From assembly GCA_900318855.1 (NCBI GenBank), contig ONMG01000002.1, positions 1-16,319 on the forward strand: a stretch of DNA of 16,319 nucleotides, written 5' to 3'. This DNA comes from an uncultured Prevotella sp. (GTDB taxonomy: Bacteria; Bacteroidota; Bacteroidia; Bacteroidales; Bacteroidaceae). How positions within the stretch are numbered: the first letter of the stretch is position 1; each line of letters starts with the position of its first letter. This document shows positions 7,090-15,700 of the stretch, piece by piece. Both the position numbers and the translations under genes were made by a program. The notes beneath the pieces were generated by a model. That model had not been told where the DNA came from, made no database searches, and was given only the letters and a program-made list of their open reading frames with translations.

Positions 7090-7262
7090 AAAAAGAAAAG
7101 ACTGTTAACATCGGTCGTCCAATGGGAAATACTACCCTCGGAGGGTATGGAAATGGACCAGGAACATACACGAAAAGTGGTTCTCCGACGGACACACTGC
7201 TCACCCCCAAGAGGTGCAGAAGAAGGAGGACTTCAGATAACTCTTTAATAACATTACTTTCT
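7090..7262 (+). promoter_or_regulatory. Long structured 5' leader of susC with hairpin and small upstream frame
   Basis: About 173 nt separate the predicted transcript start from the preferred susC ATG. A hairpin is visible: outer arms GTCCA (7117-7121) and TGGAC (7154-7158) enclose the near-perfect palindrome TACCCTCGGAGGGTA (7133-7147). A 33-codon frame (ATG 7147, TAA 7246-7248) begins at the last base of the inner palindrome and stops 14 nt before the susC ATG. A second ATG at 7122 is in frame with susC with no stop between. A regulatory leader is inferred; I do not recognise a known riboswitch class. Confidence 0.5.
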
Positions 7263-10200
7263 ATGAAAAGAACTAGTACAAGAAAATCACGCAAGCCAGG
7301 TAAGAACTTGGCCTGTATTCTTGCTGTGTCGCTACTTGCGCTGGCCCCCACGTCGGCCATGGCAGGTTCGGAGACGAACAACGGCACAGAGGCTCTTCAG
7401 CAGTCAAATGCACGCACCGTCAGTGGCCGGGTAGTTGATGCTACCGGTGAACCTGTCATCGGAGCCTCCATCGTTGAGAAGGGTAATCCCAAGAATGGAG
7501 TGGTTACCGATGTCAACGGTCACTTTACACTTAATACCCCCCCCGGTGCTAAGTTGATTGTGTCCTACATTGGATTCAAGCAGTTGGAGGTGACTGCAAG
7601 AAACGACATGAAAATCACTATGAGCGACAATTCCGAAAACATCGACGAGGTGGTAGTCGTAGCTTACGGAACCCGCGCTAAGAAGAGCCTCACAGGCTCG
7701 CTTTCTCAAGTCAACACGAAAGACATCCAGGTGCAGAACACCACAACCGTATCCCGCGCTCTCGAAGGCTCGGCACCTGGTATTCAGATTGCGTCTGTCG
7801 ACGGTCAGCCCGGTTTTGACACCGGTATCCGCATCCGCGGTGTGAGCTCAGCCAACGGCGACAGCTCCAACGCCCTCGTAGTGGTCGACGGTGTGATGCA
7901 GCAGACCAACAGCGAGACCGAAAACCCGCTCTCAAGGCTGAATCCCGACGACATCGCCGACATCACCATCCTGAAGGACGCTGCCTCGACAGCCCTCTAC
8001 GGTTCACGTGCCGCCAACGGTGTCATCCTCATCACCACGAAGAGCGGACAGTCGGGCAAGGCCCGTATCACCTTCGATGCACGTTGGGGATGGAACTCAG
8101 CCGGACCGCACGACTACAACAGCATGAACAGTGCCGCCGAGATCTATGAATACGCCTGGAAGTGTATCTACAACTCCTATCGCTATGGCGTCAACAACGG
8201 ACTGCCCGTGATGAAGAACGGTGTCTACACCTCCAACGTCAACAATCCTAACCACAGCGACGAGGAAGCCCGCCTCTTCGCCAGCCAGCACCTCTTCGAC
8301 TACACCGGCAGCGAGACCAACTTCCAGAAGAACGCTCTCGGTAACGACATGGCCTACTTCGTGCCCGGCGCCACCTACACCATAACGGGCAAGGACAAGA
8401 ACTCCAGTGCCACCATGAGCGGAGCCTACCTTGTCGACCCGACGACGGGCAGAATCAATCCCAACGCCAGGCTGCTCTACAACAACGAGACCATGGAAGA
8501 CCTGCTGCTGCAGACTCGCTTCCGCCAGCAGTACAACGTCTCGGCCAGCGGCGGCAACGAGCGTATGCACTACTACTTCTCGCTGGGCTATCAGGACGAC
8601 CCGTCGTATGTGCGCAACTCCAAATATCGCCGTTACAGCGGACGCGCAAACATGGACGCCCTCGTGCTGAGCTGGCTGAAGATAGGCACCAACGTGGGCT
8701 ACTCCAACACCCAGACCCGCTCGATGGCCGGCAAATGGGGTATCCGCAACATCGGAGCCTCGTCAGGCAACACCTTTGAGTACGTGCTCGGATGGAGCCC
8801 GCTCGTATCCTACTACCAGTACGACAAGGACGGCAACCGCGTCTACGACGCCAACGGCAACGCCGTACTCAACTTCGGCAACCACCGCACCTACTCGCCT
8901 TTAGGCTCCACATACATGCAGGATGGTAACGCCTGGGGCCGCGACCTGCTCAAGGAAGTCGACACCAACTATCAGCAGCAGGACATCGCCGCCTGGACTA
9001 CCCGCACCTATGCCGAGGCTCACTTCCTGAAGTACTTCACCTTCCGCAATAACTTCAATATGGATGAGAACAACTTCAGGCACACCAAATACATGAACAG
9101 TGAGGCCGGTCGCGGAGCTCCTTATGGCGGCATGAACCTCTGGACCGTGACCACCCGCACCATGGACATCCAGCAGCTGCTCACCTACTCGCAGGACTTC
9201 AATAAGGTGCACCATGTGGACGCCATGTTCGGTCATGAATACGAGAGCATCGACCGTAAGAACGTCAACATTGGCACGGGCTACGAGCTTCTGACAGGTG
9301 AAGTTATACCCGGCAACTTCGCACAAATTAAGAACCTGCTCGGTGGTACCGGCTACGGCCTGGCCACTCCTGGATGGGGACTCGACAAATATCGTACCGA
9401 GGCCTACTTCGGCAACGCCAACTACAGCTACGCTGAGCGCTACTACGCTTCGGCCACTCTGCGCCGCGACGGAGCCTCGAAGTTCCGCAAGGACAAGCGC
9501 TGGGGTACCTTCTGGTCAATCGGTGGTGGCTGGCGCCTCTCCGACGAGGCCTTTATGAAGCCCACCCGCACATGGCTCGACAATGCTAAGCTGCGCTTCA
9601 GCTATGGTGTCACGGGTAACTCCAACGGCGTCACCAGCTGGTACACCAACAACATCTGGACTTACGGCGTGGCCAGCTGGAAGACCACTTCCAGTGCTTA
9701 TGGCACACCGAGCACCTTCAAGATTAACGCTCCGGGCTCACCTGCCCAGGACGACATCACCTGGGAGAACGTCCATCAGTTCGACCTCGGTCTCGACTTC
9801 TCGGTGCTCAACAGCCGCATCACGGGTAGCATCGACTACTACAACAACCTCACCGTAAACTCGCTCTTCGCCCAGGCCGTGTCGCCGCTGGCCAACCTCG
9901 GCCAGGCTTCGCGCACACGCAACTGCGCCAAGATTCGCAACGCCGGTATCGAGCTTGAGTTGGGTGCCGACATCATCCGCACCAAGGACTTCACCTGGCA
10001 CCTGGCCACCAACGGCACACACTACCGCACCACCCTCGTCGACGTACCCGAGGAGCAGAAACCTTACTGGGACGAGACCATCGACCTGCCTAAGGGCTGC
10101 TGGACCGCCGGCAACGATGCTTGGGCCAGCAGTGGTACGTCAGGCTATCAGAACCGTGGCACCTTCTACCTCCGTGGCGAGCACAAGGATCTCTACAACC

Positions 10201-10928
10201 TCTATATCTTCAAGTATGCAGGTGTCGACGAGAACACCGGTCTGCCGATGTACTGGCACCGCGTGACCTACGCCGATGTGAACAAAGGCGACCACGACGG
10301 CCGCTACGCCAGCTACAAGGTGGGCGAGAATGTGAGAACCAACAACCCCTCTGATGCATCGCGCTACGAGATGGGCACAGCCACTCCCGACTGGATTGGC
10401 GGCTTCTCCACCTCTTTCCGCTACAAGGACTTCGATCTGAGCATCGTGGCAGCCTACCAGTTAGGTGGCAAGTTCCTCTCCGTCGACTACGGTAATGAAC
10501 TCTACTCTACTTCCAGCATCGCCGGTAGCGACGACCGCCGCAGTCTCTCTCGCGACGTCATCGGCAACACCTGGACACCTGAGAACAAGGGTGCTTACTT
10601 CCCCATGCAGTGGTGGACCAACGACAGCTACAGTATTCATCTCGACGGCGCAACCTTCGGCGGCTACAACTGGACCGACATGTCGCTCTTCAGCGCCTCC
10701 TACCTGCGCATCAAGAACATCACCTTCGGCTACACCATGCCTAAGGAGCTCACCGAGAAAGTGGGTATCGGCCGTCTGCGCGCTTACCTCTCGCTCGACA
10801 ACATGTTCCTCTTCTCAAAGAAGGCCGGTCTCGACCCAAGTCTCTCCACCATCGGTGGTATGGAAGTGGGCGCAAGAACCTACCCGCAGATGAAGACAGT
10901 CACCCTGGGACTGAACCTTGAACTCTAA
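7263..10928 (+). CDS. susC: SusC/RagA-family TonB-linked outer-membrane transporter
   Basis: The barrel half of a Sus-type glycan importer: it carries oligosaccharides across the outer membrane using TonB/ExbBD energy, with its SusD partner as lid. The preferred ATG at 7263 gives 1221 residues, starting MKRTSTRKSRK with a long basic n-region, hydrophobic core and AMA|G cleavage near residue 34. A carboxypeptidase-regulatory-like beta-sandwich follows at about 53-120 (VSGRVVDATGEPVIGASI). The TonB-box region DEVVVVAYGT is at 128-137. The plug domain carries the SusC signature DITILKDAASTALYGSRA at 233-250. The rest is the 22-strand barrel, ending TVTLGLNLEL. No STN domain is present, so direct anti-sigma signalling is not indicated. 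Longer in-frame starts exist (ATG 7122, TTG 7053) but would put extra sequence before the signal peptide. susD follows after 20 nt. Confidence 0.95.
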   Translation: MKRTSTRKSRKPGKNLACILAVSLLALAPTSAMAGSETNNGTEALQQSNARTVSGRVVDATGEPVIGASIVEKGNPKNGVVTDVNGHFTLNTPPGAKLIVSYIGFKQLEVTARNDMKITMSDNSENIDEVVVVAYGTRAKKSLTGSLSQVNTKDIQVQNTTTVSRALEGSAPGIQIASVDGQPGFDTGIRIRGVSSANGDSSNALVVVDGVMQQTNSETENPLSRLNPDDIADITILKDAASTALYGSRAANGVILITTKSGQSGKARITFDARWGWNSAGPHDYNSMNSAAEIYEYAWKCIYNSYRYGVNNGLPVMKNGVYTSNVNNPNHSDEEARLFASQHLFDYTGSETNFQKNALGNDMAYFVPGATYTITGKDKNSSATMSGAYLVDPTTGRINPNARLLYNNETMEDLLLQTRFRQQYNVSASGGNERMHYYFSLGYQDDPSYVRNSKYRRYSGRANMDALVLSWLKIGTNVGYSNTQTRSMAGKWGIRNIGASSGNTFEYVLGWSPLVSYYQYDKDGNRVYDANGNAVLNFGNHRTYSPLGSTYMQDGNAWGRDLLKEVDTNYQQQDIAAWTTRTYAEAHFLKYFTFRNNFNMDENNFRHTKYMNSEAGRGAPYGGMNLWTVTTRTMDIQQLLTYSQDFNKVHHVDAMFGHEYESIDRKNVNIGTGYELLTGEVIPGNFAQIKNLLGGTGYGLATPGWGLDKYRTEAYFGNANYSYAERYYASATLRRDGASKFRKDKRWGTFWSIGGGWRLSDEAFMKPTRTWLDNAKLRFSYGVTGNSNGVTSWYTNNIWTYGVASWKTTSSAYGTPSTFKINAPGSPAQDDITWENVHQFDLGLDFSVLNSRITGSIDYYNNLTVNSLFAQAVSPLANLGQASRTRNCAKIRNAGIELELGADIIRTKDFTWHLATNGTHYRTTLVDVPEEQKPYWDETIDLPKGCWTAGNDAWASSGTSGYQNRGTFYLRGEHKDLYNLYIFKYAGVDENTGLPMYWHRVTYADVNKGDHDGRYASYKVGENVRTNNPSDASRYEMGTATPDWIGGFSTSFRYKDFDLSIVAAYQLGGKFLSVDYGNELYSTSSIAGSDDRRSLSRDVIGNTWTPENKGAYFPMQWWTNDSYSIHLDGATFGGYNWTDMSLFSASYLRIKNITFGYTMPKELTEKVGIGRLRAYLSLDNMFLFSKKAGLDPSLSTIGGMEVGARTYPQMKTVTLGLNLEL

Positions 10929-10948
10929 CTCTATAAACAGGAAAGAAT

Positions 10949-12637
10949 ATGAAACTCAAATATAAGAACTTACTGTTCGTGGCAGCCCTGCTGGGGCTGA
11001 CCGGATGTAATGGCGACCTCGACATACAGAATCCCAACGGATTCAGCGATGACGACATCACGGAGAAGATTCTCAACGGCACCGACGAGGCCAAGAAGAA
11101 ATTAGTGCTCGAGGGCATGGTGAACAACATGCAGAACTACATCCTCAGCGCCAACGCTCAATTTGCCAACGGCTTCTCCAATTCGGAGCAATATGAATAC
11201 AATCAGGAACTCTGGCGCTCGTTGCAGGTGAGCGACATGGTGGAAGGCTCCGAGGTGTACAAAGGCTCCTGGGTGACCTACTACACCAACGACGAGGGTA
11301 CGCTACAGTGGTGGAACAGAGATCAGCCTGTATCCAACTACGGCTACTATCTGGGCCCCGTCTACCGTATCTCAGCAGCCCTGCACCCACTGCTCTACAT
11401 CAACAAGACCGACTCCGTGGCTCTCTCCAAGGACCAGCTGCTGCGCCAGTACCGTGCACAGTGCAACACCATCAAGGCCTTAGGCTACATCCAGCTCATG
11501 GAGCGCTACACCGACCTGCAGGACGTTGCCTCGACCACCAAGCAGGGATGGCCCATCTACAGCGACTGGAAGTACAGCAATCCTGAGAAGCCACTCTCGG
11601 TGAAGGGCACATGGGACTGGATTAAAGCCACTCTGAAGCAGAGCGTGGCCGACTTCAAGTTCTCCGCTCTCGGCACCGAGGGCTACACAGTGGCCAAAGG
11701 CTCCGCTGACGACAACATCCACGACATCGACTGCGGCGTGGCTCAGTACGAGCTGGCCCGCACGGGTCTCGACACGAAGGACTACGCGCTCACCATTGCA
11801 GCCTGCGAGGACATTCTCAAACACTATCCCAACCTTATCAGCGCCGACAACTACGGCATGAAAGCCAGTCTGCTCAAGGATGTGAACAGTCGCAATGACA
11901 ACGGATGGAACGGCACCACCTTCAATGCCGACCAGAACGCCTTCTTCAACATCGACAAGAACCCCGAGGCCATGTGGGGCACCAAGCGTGGTGGTTCATC
12001 CTGCTACTTCGGCAATCTGAATCCCCTCTTCCACAGCATGAGCAGCTGGTACCAGGTGGATGCCAACATCTACAACAAGCTCTCCGACAACGACTGCCGC
12101 AAGGCTTGCATCCTGCCTTCCGACTTCGAGAACTTCAATCAGTACAGCACTCAGGCTGGCAAGACCGACACCACATGGTATAAGTACACCATGCCGAAGT
12201 ACACCTCACTGAAGTTCGCTGCCAGCGAGGGCATCGGCTACGCCAACCACTCCCATGAGGCCACCACGAGCGACCTCGTCTACATGCGCGCTTCCACGGT
12301 GCGTCTGATGCTGGCCGAAGCCTACGCACAGTCCAACCAGGAAGCCAAGGCCAAGGAGCAGCTCAACATCCTGCTCGCTGCCCGCACGCTGCCCGGCAAA
12401 CCGACCATGACCTGCGACAACACCATGCAGGGCATGACCGTGATGGACATGGTGAAGCTGCAGTGGCGCATCGAGACCTGGGGTGAGGCCGACTGGGCAT
12501 TCTACAACTGCAAGCGCTGGAACGAGGTGCCCGCCCGTGGTGCCAACCAGTGGAGCAAGAATGCCATTGCCATCAACCGCATGACCTGGGAGATTCCGAC
12601 TAAGGAACACCAAGGCAATGGCAACTGGGCTGAATAA
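10949..12637 (+). CDS. susD: SusD/RagB-family surface glycan-binding lipoprotein
   Basis: The partner of the SusC protein: a surface lipoprotein that captures glycan and closes over the barrel. Of its 562 residues, 1-19 are a lipoprotein signal with lipobox LTGC (Cys20). Acidic residues soon after it (CNGDLD) fit the surface-export signal of Bacteroidetes lipoproteins. SusD helical-repeat (TPR-like) features include QYRAQCNTIKALGYIQLMER near 170-189. The C-terminal RagB/SusD segment shows LMLAEAYAQSNQEAKAKEQL, then WRIETWGEADWAFYNCKRWN and the usual closing WEIPTKE. Start choice is clear: the ATG lies 20 nt after the susC stop and leads directly into the signal. Substrate cannot be read from sequence; the adjacent GH106 suggests rhamnose-containing glycans. 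Confidence 0.94.
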   Translation: MKLKYKNLLFVAALLGLTGCNGDLDIQNPNGFSDDDITEKILNGTDEAKKKLVLEGMVNNMQNYILSANAQFANGFSNSEQYEYNQELWRSLQVSDMVEGSEVYKGSWVTYYTNDEGTLQWWNRDQPVSNYGYYLGPVYRISAALHPLLYINKTDSVALSKDQLLRQYRAQCNTIKALGYIQLMERYTDLQDVASTTKQGWPIYSDWKYSNPEKPLSVKGTWDWIKATLKQSVADFKFSALGTEGYTVAKGSADDNIHDIDCGVAQYELARTGLDTKDYALTIAACEDILKHYPNLISADNYGMKASLLKDVNSRNDNGWNGTTFNADQNAFFNIDKNPEAMWGTKRGGSSCYFGNLNPLFHSMSSWYQVDANIYNKLSDNDCRKACILPSDFENFNQYSTQAGKTDTTWYKYTMPKYTSLKFAASEGIGYANHSHEATTSDLVYMRASTVRLMLAEAYAQSNQEAKAKEQLNILLAARTLPGKPTMTCDNTMQGMTVMDMVKLQWRIETWGEADWAFYNCKRWNEVPARGANQWSKNAIAINRMTWEIPTKEHQGNGNWAE

Positions 12638-12661
12638 GCCAGATTGTAAGTCAGGATAATC

Positions 12662-12687
12662 GCTTGCCCCAACAGCTTGGGTAAAGC
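12662..12687 (+). promoter_or_regulatory. Small hairpin just after susD
   Basis: CCCAA (12668-12672) and TTGGG (12677-12681) form a 5-bp stem with a CAGC loop, extended across an internal loop by GCTT (12662-12665) and AAGC (12684-12687). It could protect the 3' end of the susCD transcript; the function is unproven. Confidence 0.35.
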
Positions 12688-12708
12688 CAATCCTCAATAG
12701 GTAACAAG

Positions 12709-12736
12709 AGGGGCGGAACCTTAGGGCTCCGCCCCT
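12709..12736 (+). terminator. GC-rich hairpin between susD and GH106 gene
   Basis: AGGGGCGGA (12709-12717) pairs perfectly with TCCGCCCCT (12728-12736); after one mismatch, CC and GG pair inside. It is followed by GCTTGTCTT, which is not a true T-tract, so termination is probably partial. This would make the downstream enzyme less expressed than SusC/SusD if it relies on read-through. Confidence 0.6.
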
Positions 12737-12775
12737 GCTTGTCTTACACCGACAATAGCTTGTCTTACACCGACA
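12737..12775 (+). repeat. Perfect 18-bp tandem repeat upstream of GH106 gene
   Basis: GCTTGTCTTACACCGACA occurs at 12737-12754 and again at 12758-12775, a period of 21 bp (two helical turns). Each copy contains a small dyad, TGTC and GACA, seven bases apart. The repeats directly follow the terminator-like hairpin and end 22 nt before the GH106 start codon. No TAnnTTTG promoter is present in this spacer. Confidence 0.75.
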
Positions 12776-12797
12776 CTAATAAGCACACCAAACAGCA

Positions 12798-15700
12798 ATG
12801 AGTCATCGCATTCTTCTTTCACTACTGCTGCTCTCAGCAGTCTCAGCCCCCATCAGTGGCCAGACCGACCCGCTCCTAACCGGTTTTCTGAACCCGCCAC
12901 AGGAAGCGCGGCCCCGCGTGTGGTGGCACTGGATGAACGGCAACATCACCCAAGACGGCATCCGGAAGGATCTGCTCTGGATGCATCGCATGGGCATAGC
13001 GGGCGTCCACATCTTCGATGCCAATCTCTCGACGCCCACCATCGTGAAGCAGCGCGCCACCTTCATGTCGCCGGCCTGGAAGGACTGTTTCCGCTATGCC
13101 GTCCACGAGGCCGACTCCCTCGGTATGGAAGTGGCCATACAGGCCACCCCGGGATGGAGCAACACCGGTGGCCCCTGGGTGAAGCCCGCCGACGCCATGA
13201 AGAAGCTGGTGTGGAGAACGTGTAACGTTAAGGGTGGGCGCCGCATCCGCCTCCGACTGCCCGAGCCTTACCGGACGAACGGCACCTTTCAGAATGCTGT
13301 GGAGCGCGGCCGTGTATCGAAACAGCATTACTACGCCGACATAGCCGTGATGGCCGTGCGCCAAAGCGGTGCCGACCTTAACCTCCGGAAGCAGTTGGCC
13401 GAGGTAAGCGCCTCATCGGGCACCTTCTCCACCAACCGTCTCACCGACGGCGACCTGAGCCGCGCCGACACCCTGCGCGGCGGCAGCAAGGACAACACCA
13501 TGTGGATAGGCTATCGGTTCAAGGAGCCGGTGACCGTGAGTGCCCTGAGCATTGCCGACGGCCAGTTCTTCAGCCAGTACCGATGGATTCGTCCCATGAA
13601 CAACAAATGGCTGGAGGTGAGCGACGATGGCCAGCACTACCGTAAGGTGCTCGACGTGCCCAACGGCAGTTGCCCACTGAACACCATCAGCTTCAAGCCG
13701 GTCAGTGCCCGGTACTTCCGCCTCGTCTACAAGAACCCCAAGCGCCCCATAGGCATTGCCGAATTCAATCTCTACGCCGAGCCTAAGGTGAACCATGCCG
13801 AAGAGAAAGCCGGCTTCGGCACCCCCACCGACCTCACCGACTACCCCACCTCTACGGTCAGCGGCATCAGCCCCACAGCCGACGTCATCAACCTGACCGC
13901 CCACACCGACAGCACCGGGCTGCTCCGATGGGATGCCCCCGCAGGCCAGTGGACCATCTACCGCTTCGGCTATTCGCTCACGGGCAAGATGAACCATCCC
14001 GCCCCGCCTGAGGCCACCGGTCTGGAGGCCGACAAGCTCGACTCGGCAGCCATGCGCCGCTACCTCGACAAATACTTTGAGATGTTCGAATCTTTTGTCC
14101 CCGGACAGATGGGCAAAGGCATCACCTCACTGCTTATGGACAGCTATGAGGCCGGCATTGCCAACTGGACCCAACGCATGCCCGAGGAGTTCGGGCGCCG
14201 AAGGGGCTACAGCCTGCTGCCATGGATGCCGGCCTTGGCAGGAGTCGTCATCAAGGACGGAGCAACAACCGACAAATTCCTTTTCGACTACCGACTGACG
14301 CTCTCGGAGCTCATGAAAGAGAACCTCTACGACGGAGGCACCGGTGCCGCACGCCGTCACGGCATGACGTCCTACATTGAGAGCCACGAGACCTGCCGTG
14401 TGATGGAGCCCGACGGCATGAGTCCCAAGCGCAACGCCACCTACCCCATGGGAGCCATGTGGGCCACAATAGGACTGATGAACTATGTCGACGGCGACTT
14501 CGGCAAGCAGGCCGACACCCATGAGACGGCCTCCGTGGCACATATCTACGGACAGAACATCGCCGCCGCCGAGTCGATGACCAGCAATGGCCTCGACGGC
14601 CAGGGTATCGCCTACTCGCTTTGGAGCGGCTGCCTCAAGGCCGTAGCCGACCTGGAGTTTGCCAACGGCATCAACCGCATCGTCGTCCACAGCAGCGACC
14701 ATCAGCCCGACGACACCCATCTGCCCGGCATGTCGCTGGGCATCTACGGTCAGTGGTTCCACCGCCACGACACGTGGGCCGAACATGCGCGCCCATGGGT
14801 GGACTACCTGTCGCGCTCTTCCTTCATGCTTCAGCAAGGACAGAACGTGGCCGACGTGGCCTACTACTACGGCGATGATGCCAATGCCACGAGCCGCTTC
14901 TCCACGGGCAGGCCGGCCGTGCCCGACACCTATGCCTTCGACTACGTGAGCACGCCCGTGCTCAACGACCTGCACTGTGAGGCGGGCCGGCTGGTGGCAC
15001 CCTCGGGGGTAAGCTACCGGCTGCTGGCGCTTGATGCCAACACGCGCCGGATGACACTGTCTACTCTGCGGCGCATCGCATCCTGGATTCGAAAGGGCCT
15101 CAACGTCTGCGGCGCAAAGCCGACTACCGAAGAGGCGATGAGTGATGACGCACAGGCGTTCCACAGCCTGGCCGACGAACTCTGGAGCGGAAAATACAAG
15201 AACGTGCACACGACGACGGTGAGACAGGCGCTCGAATCGATGGAGCTCATGCCCGACTTCATCTGTCAGCGCAGTGACAGCGTGCGCTACGTACACCGGC
15301 AACAGAACGACGTCGACATCTACTGGGTAAACAACCGCAGCTTCACGCCTTGCACCCTCCATGCCGTCTTCCGTGTGAGCGGCCGTCAGCCCGAACGCTG
15401 GAACCCAGAGACGGGCCAGGTGAGCCGTCTGGGCTATGAGCAGGCCAATGGCTGTACCCGCGTCGACTTGCCTATGGAGGGTGGCGAGGCCTGCTTCGTG
15501 GTGTTCCGCCAGCCTACCGACGTGGCATCGGTACCGGCCCCCAAAGCACCAAGCTGCGAGCTGCTCCAGCCGCTCACAGCTCCCTGGACCGTGAGCTTCC
15601 AGCAAGGAAGGGGCGCACCGGCGCAGCTGCAAGTCGACACACTCCGCTCCTACACCGACTTCAAGGACGACGGCATCCGCTACTTCTCGGGCACAGCCCG

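Larger units (their letters stand above)
6682..7262. other. Divergent intergenic control region, cobW-like gene / susC
   Basis: This 581-bp stretch without a convincing protein gene holds, left to right: the minus-strand promoter of the GTPase gene, a perfect palindrome, a 19-bp direct repeat, a C-rich tract (C-runs at 6967-6970, 6972-6975 and 6980-6985), the plus-strand susC promoter and the long susC leader. Between about 6820 and 6960 I see only an AT-rich patch (TATAATATAATAAGG near 6834-6848) and no recognisable element. Confidence 0.7.

Noticed and set aside
7223..7229. AAGGAGG, a strong Shine-Dalgarno-like sequence in the susC leader.
   Set aside because: It is 33 nt from the susC ATG with no start codon at proper distance, and Bacteroidetes generally do not rely on such sites.
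7053..7262. An N-terminal extension of SusC from TTG 7053 (1291 residues).
   Set aside because: The TTG lies in the predicted -33 box, upstream of the transcription start, and the extension would bury a clear signal peptide. The ATG at 7263 is preferred; ATG 7122 stays possible but unlikely.
12737..12775. The tandem repeat as the start of a CRISPR array.
   Set aside because: There are only two copies with a 3-nt spacer, with no further repeats and no cas genes.
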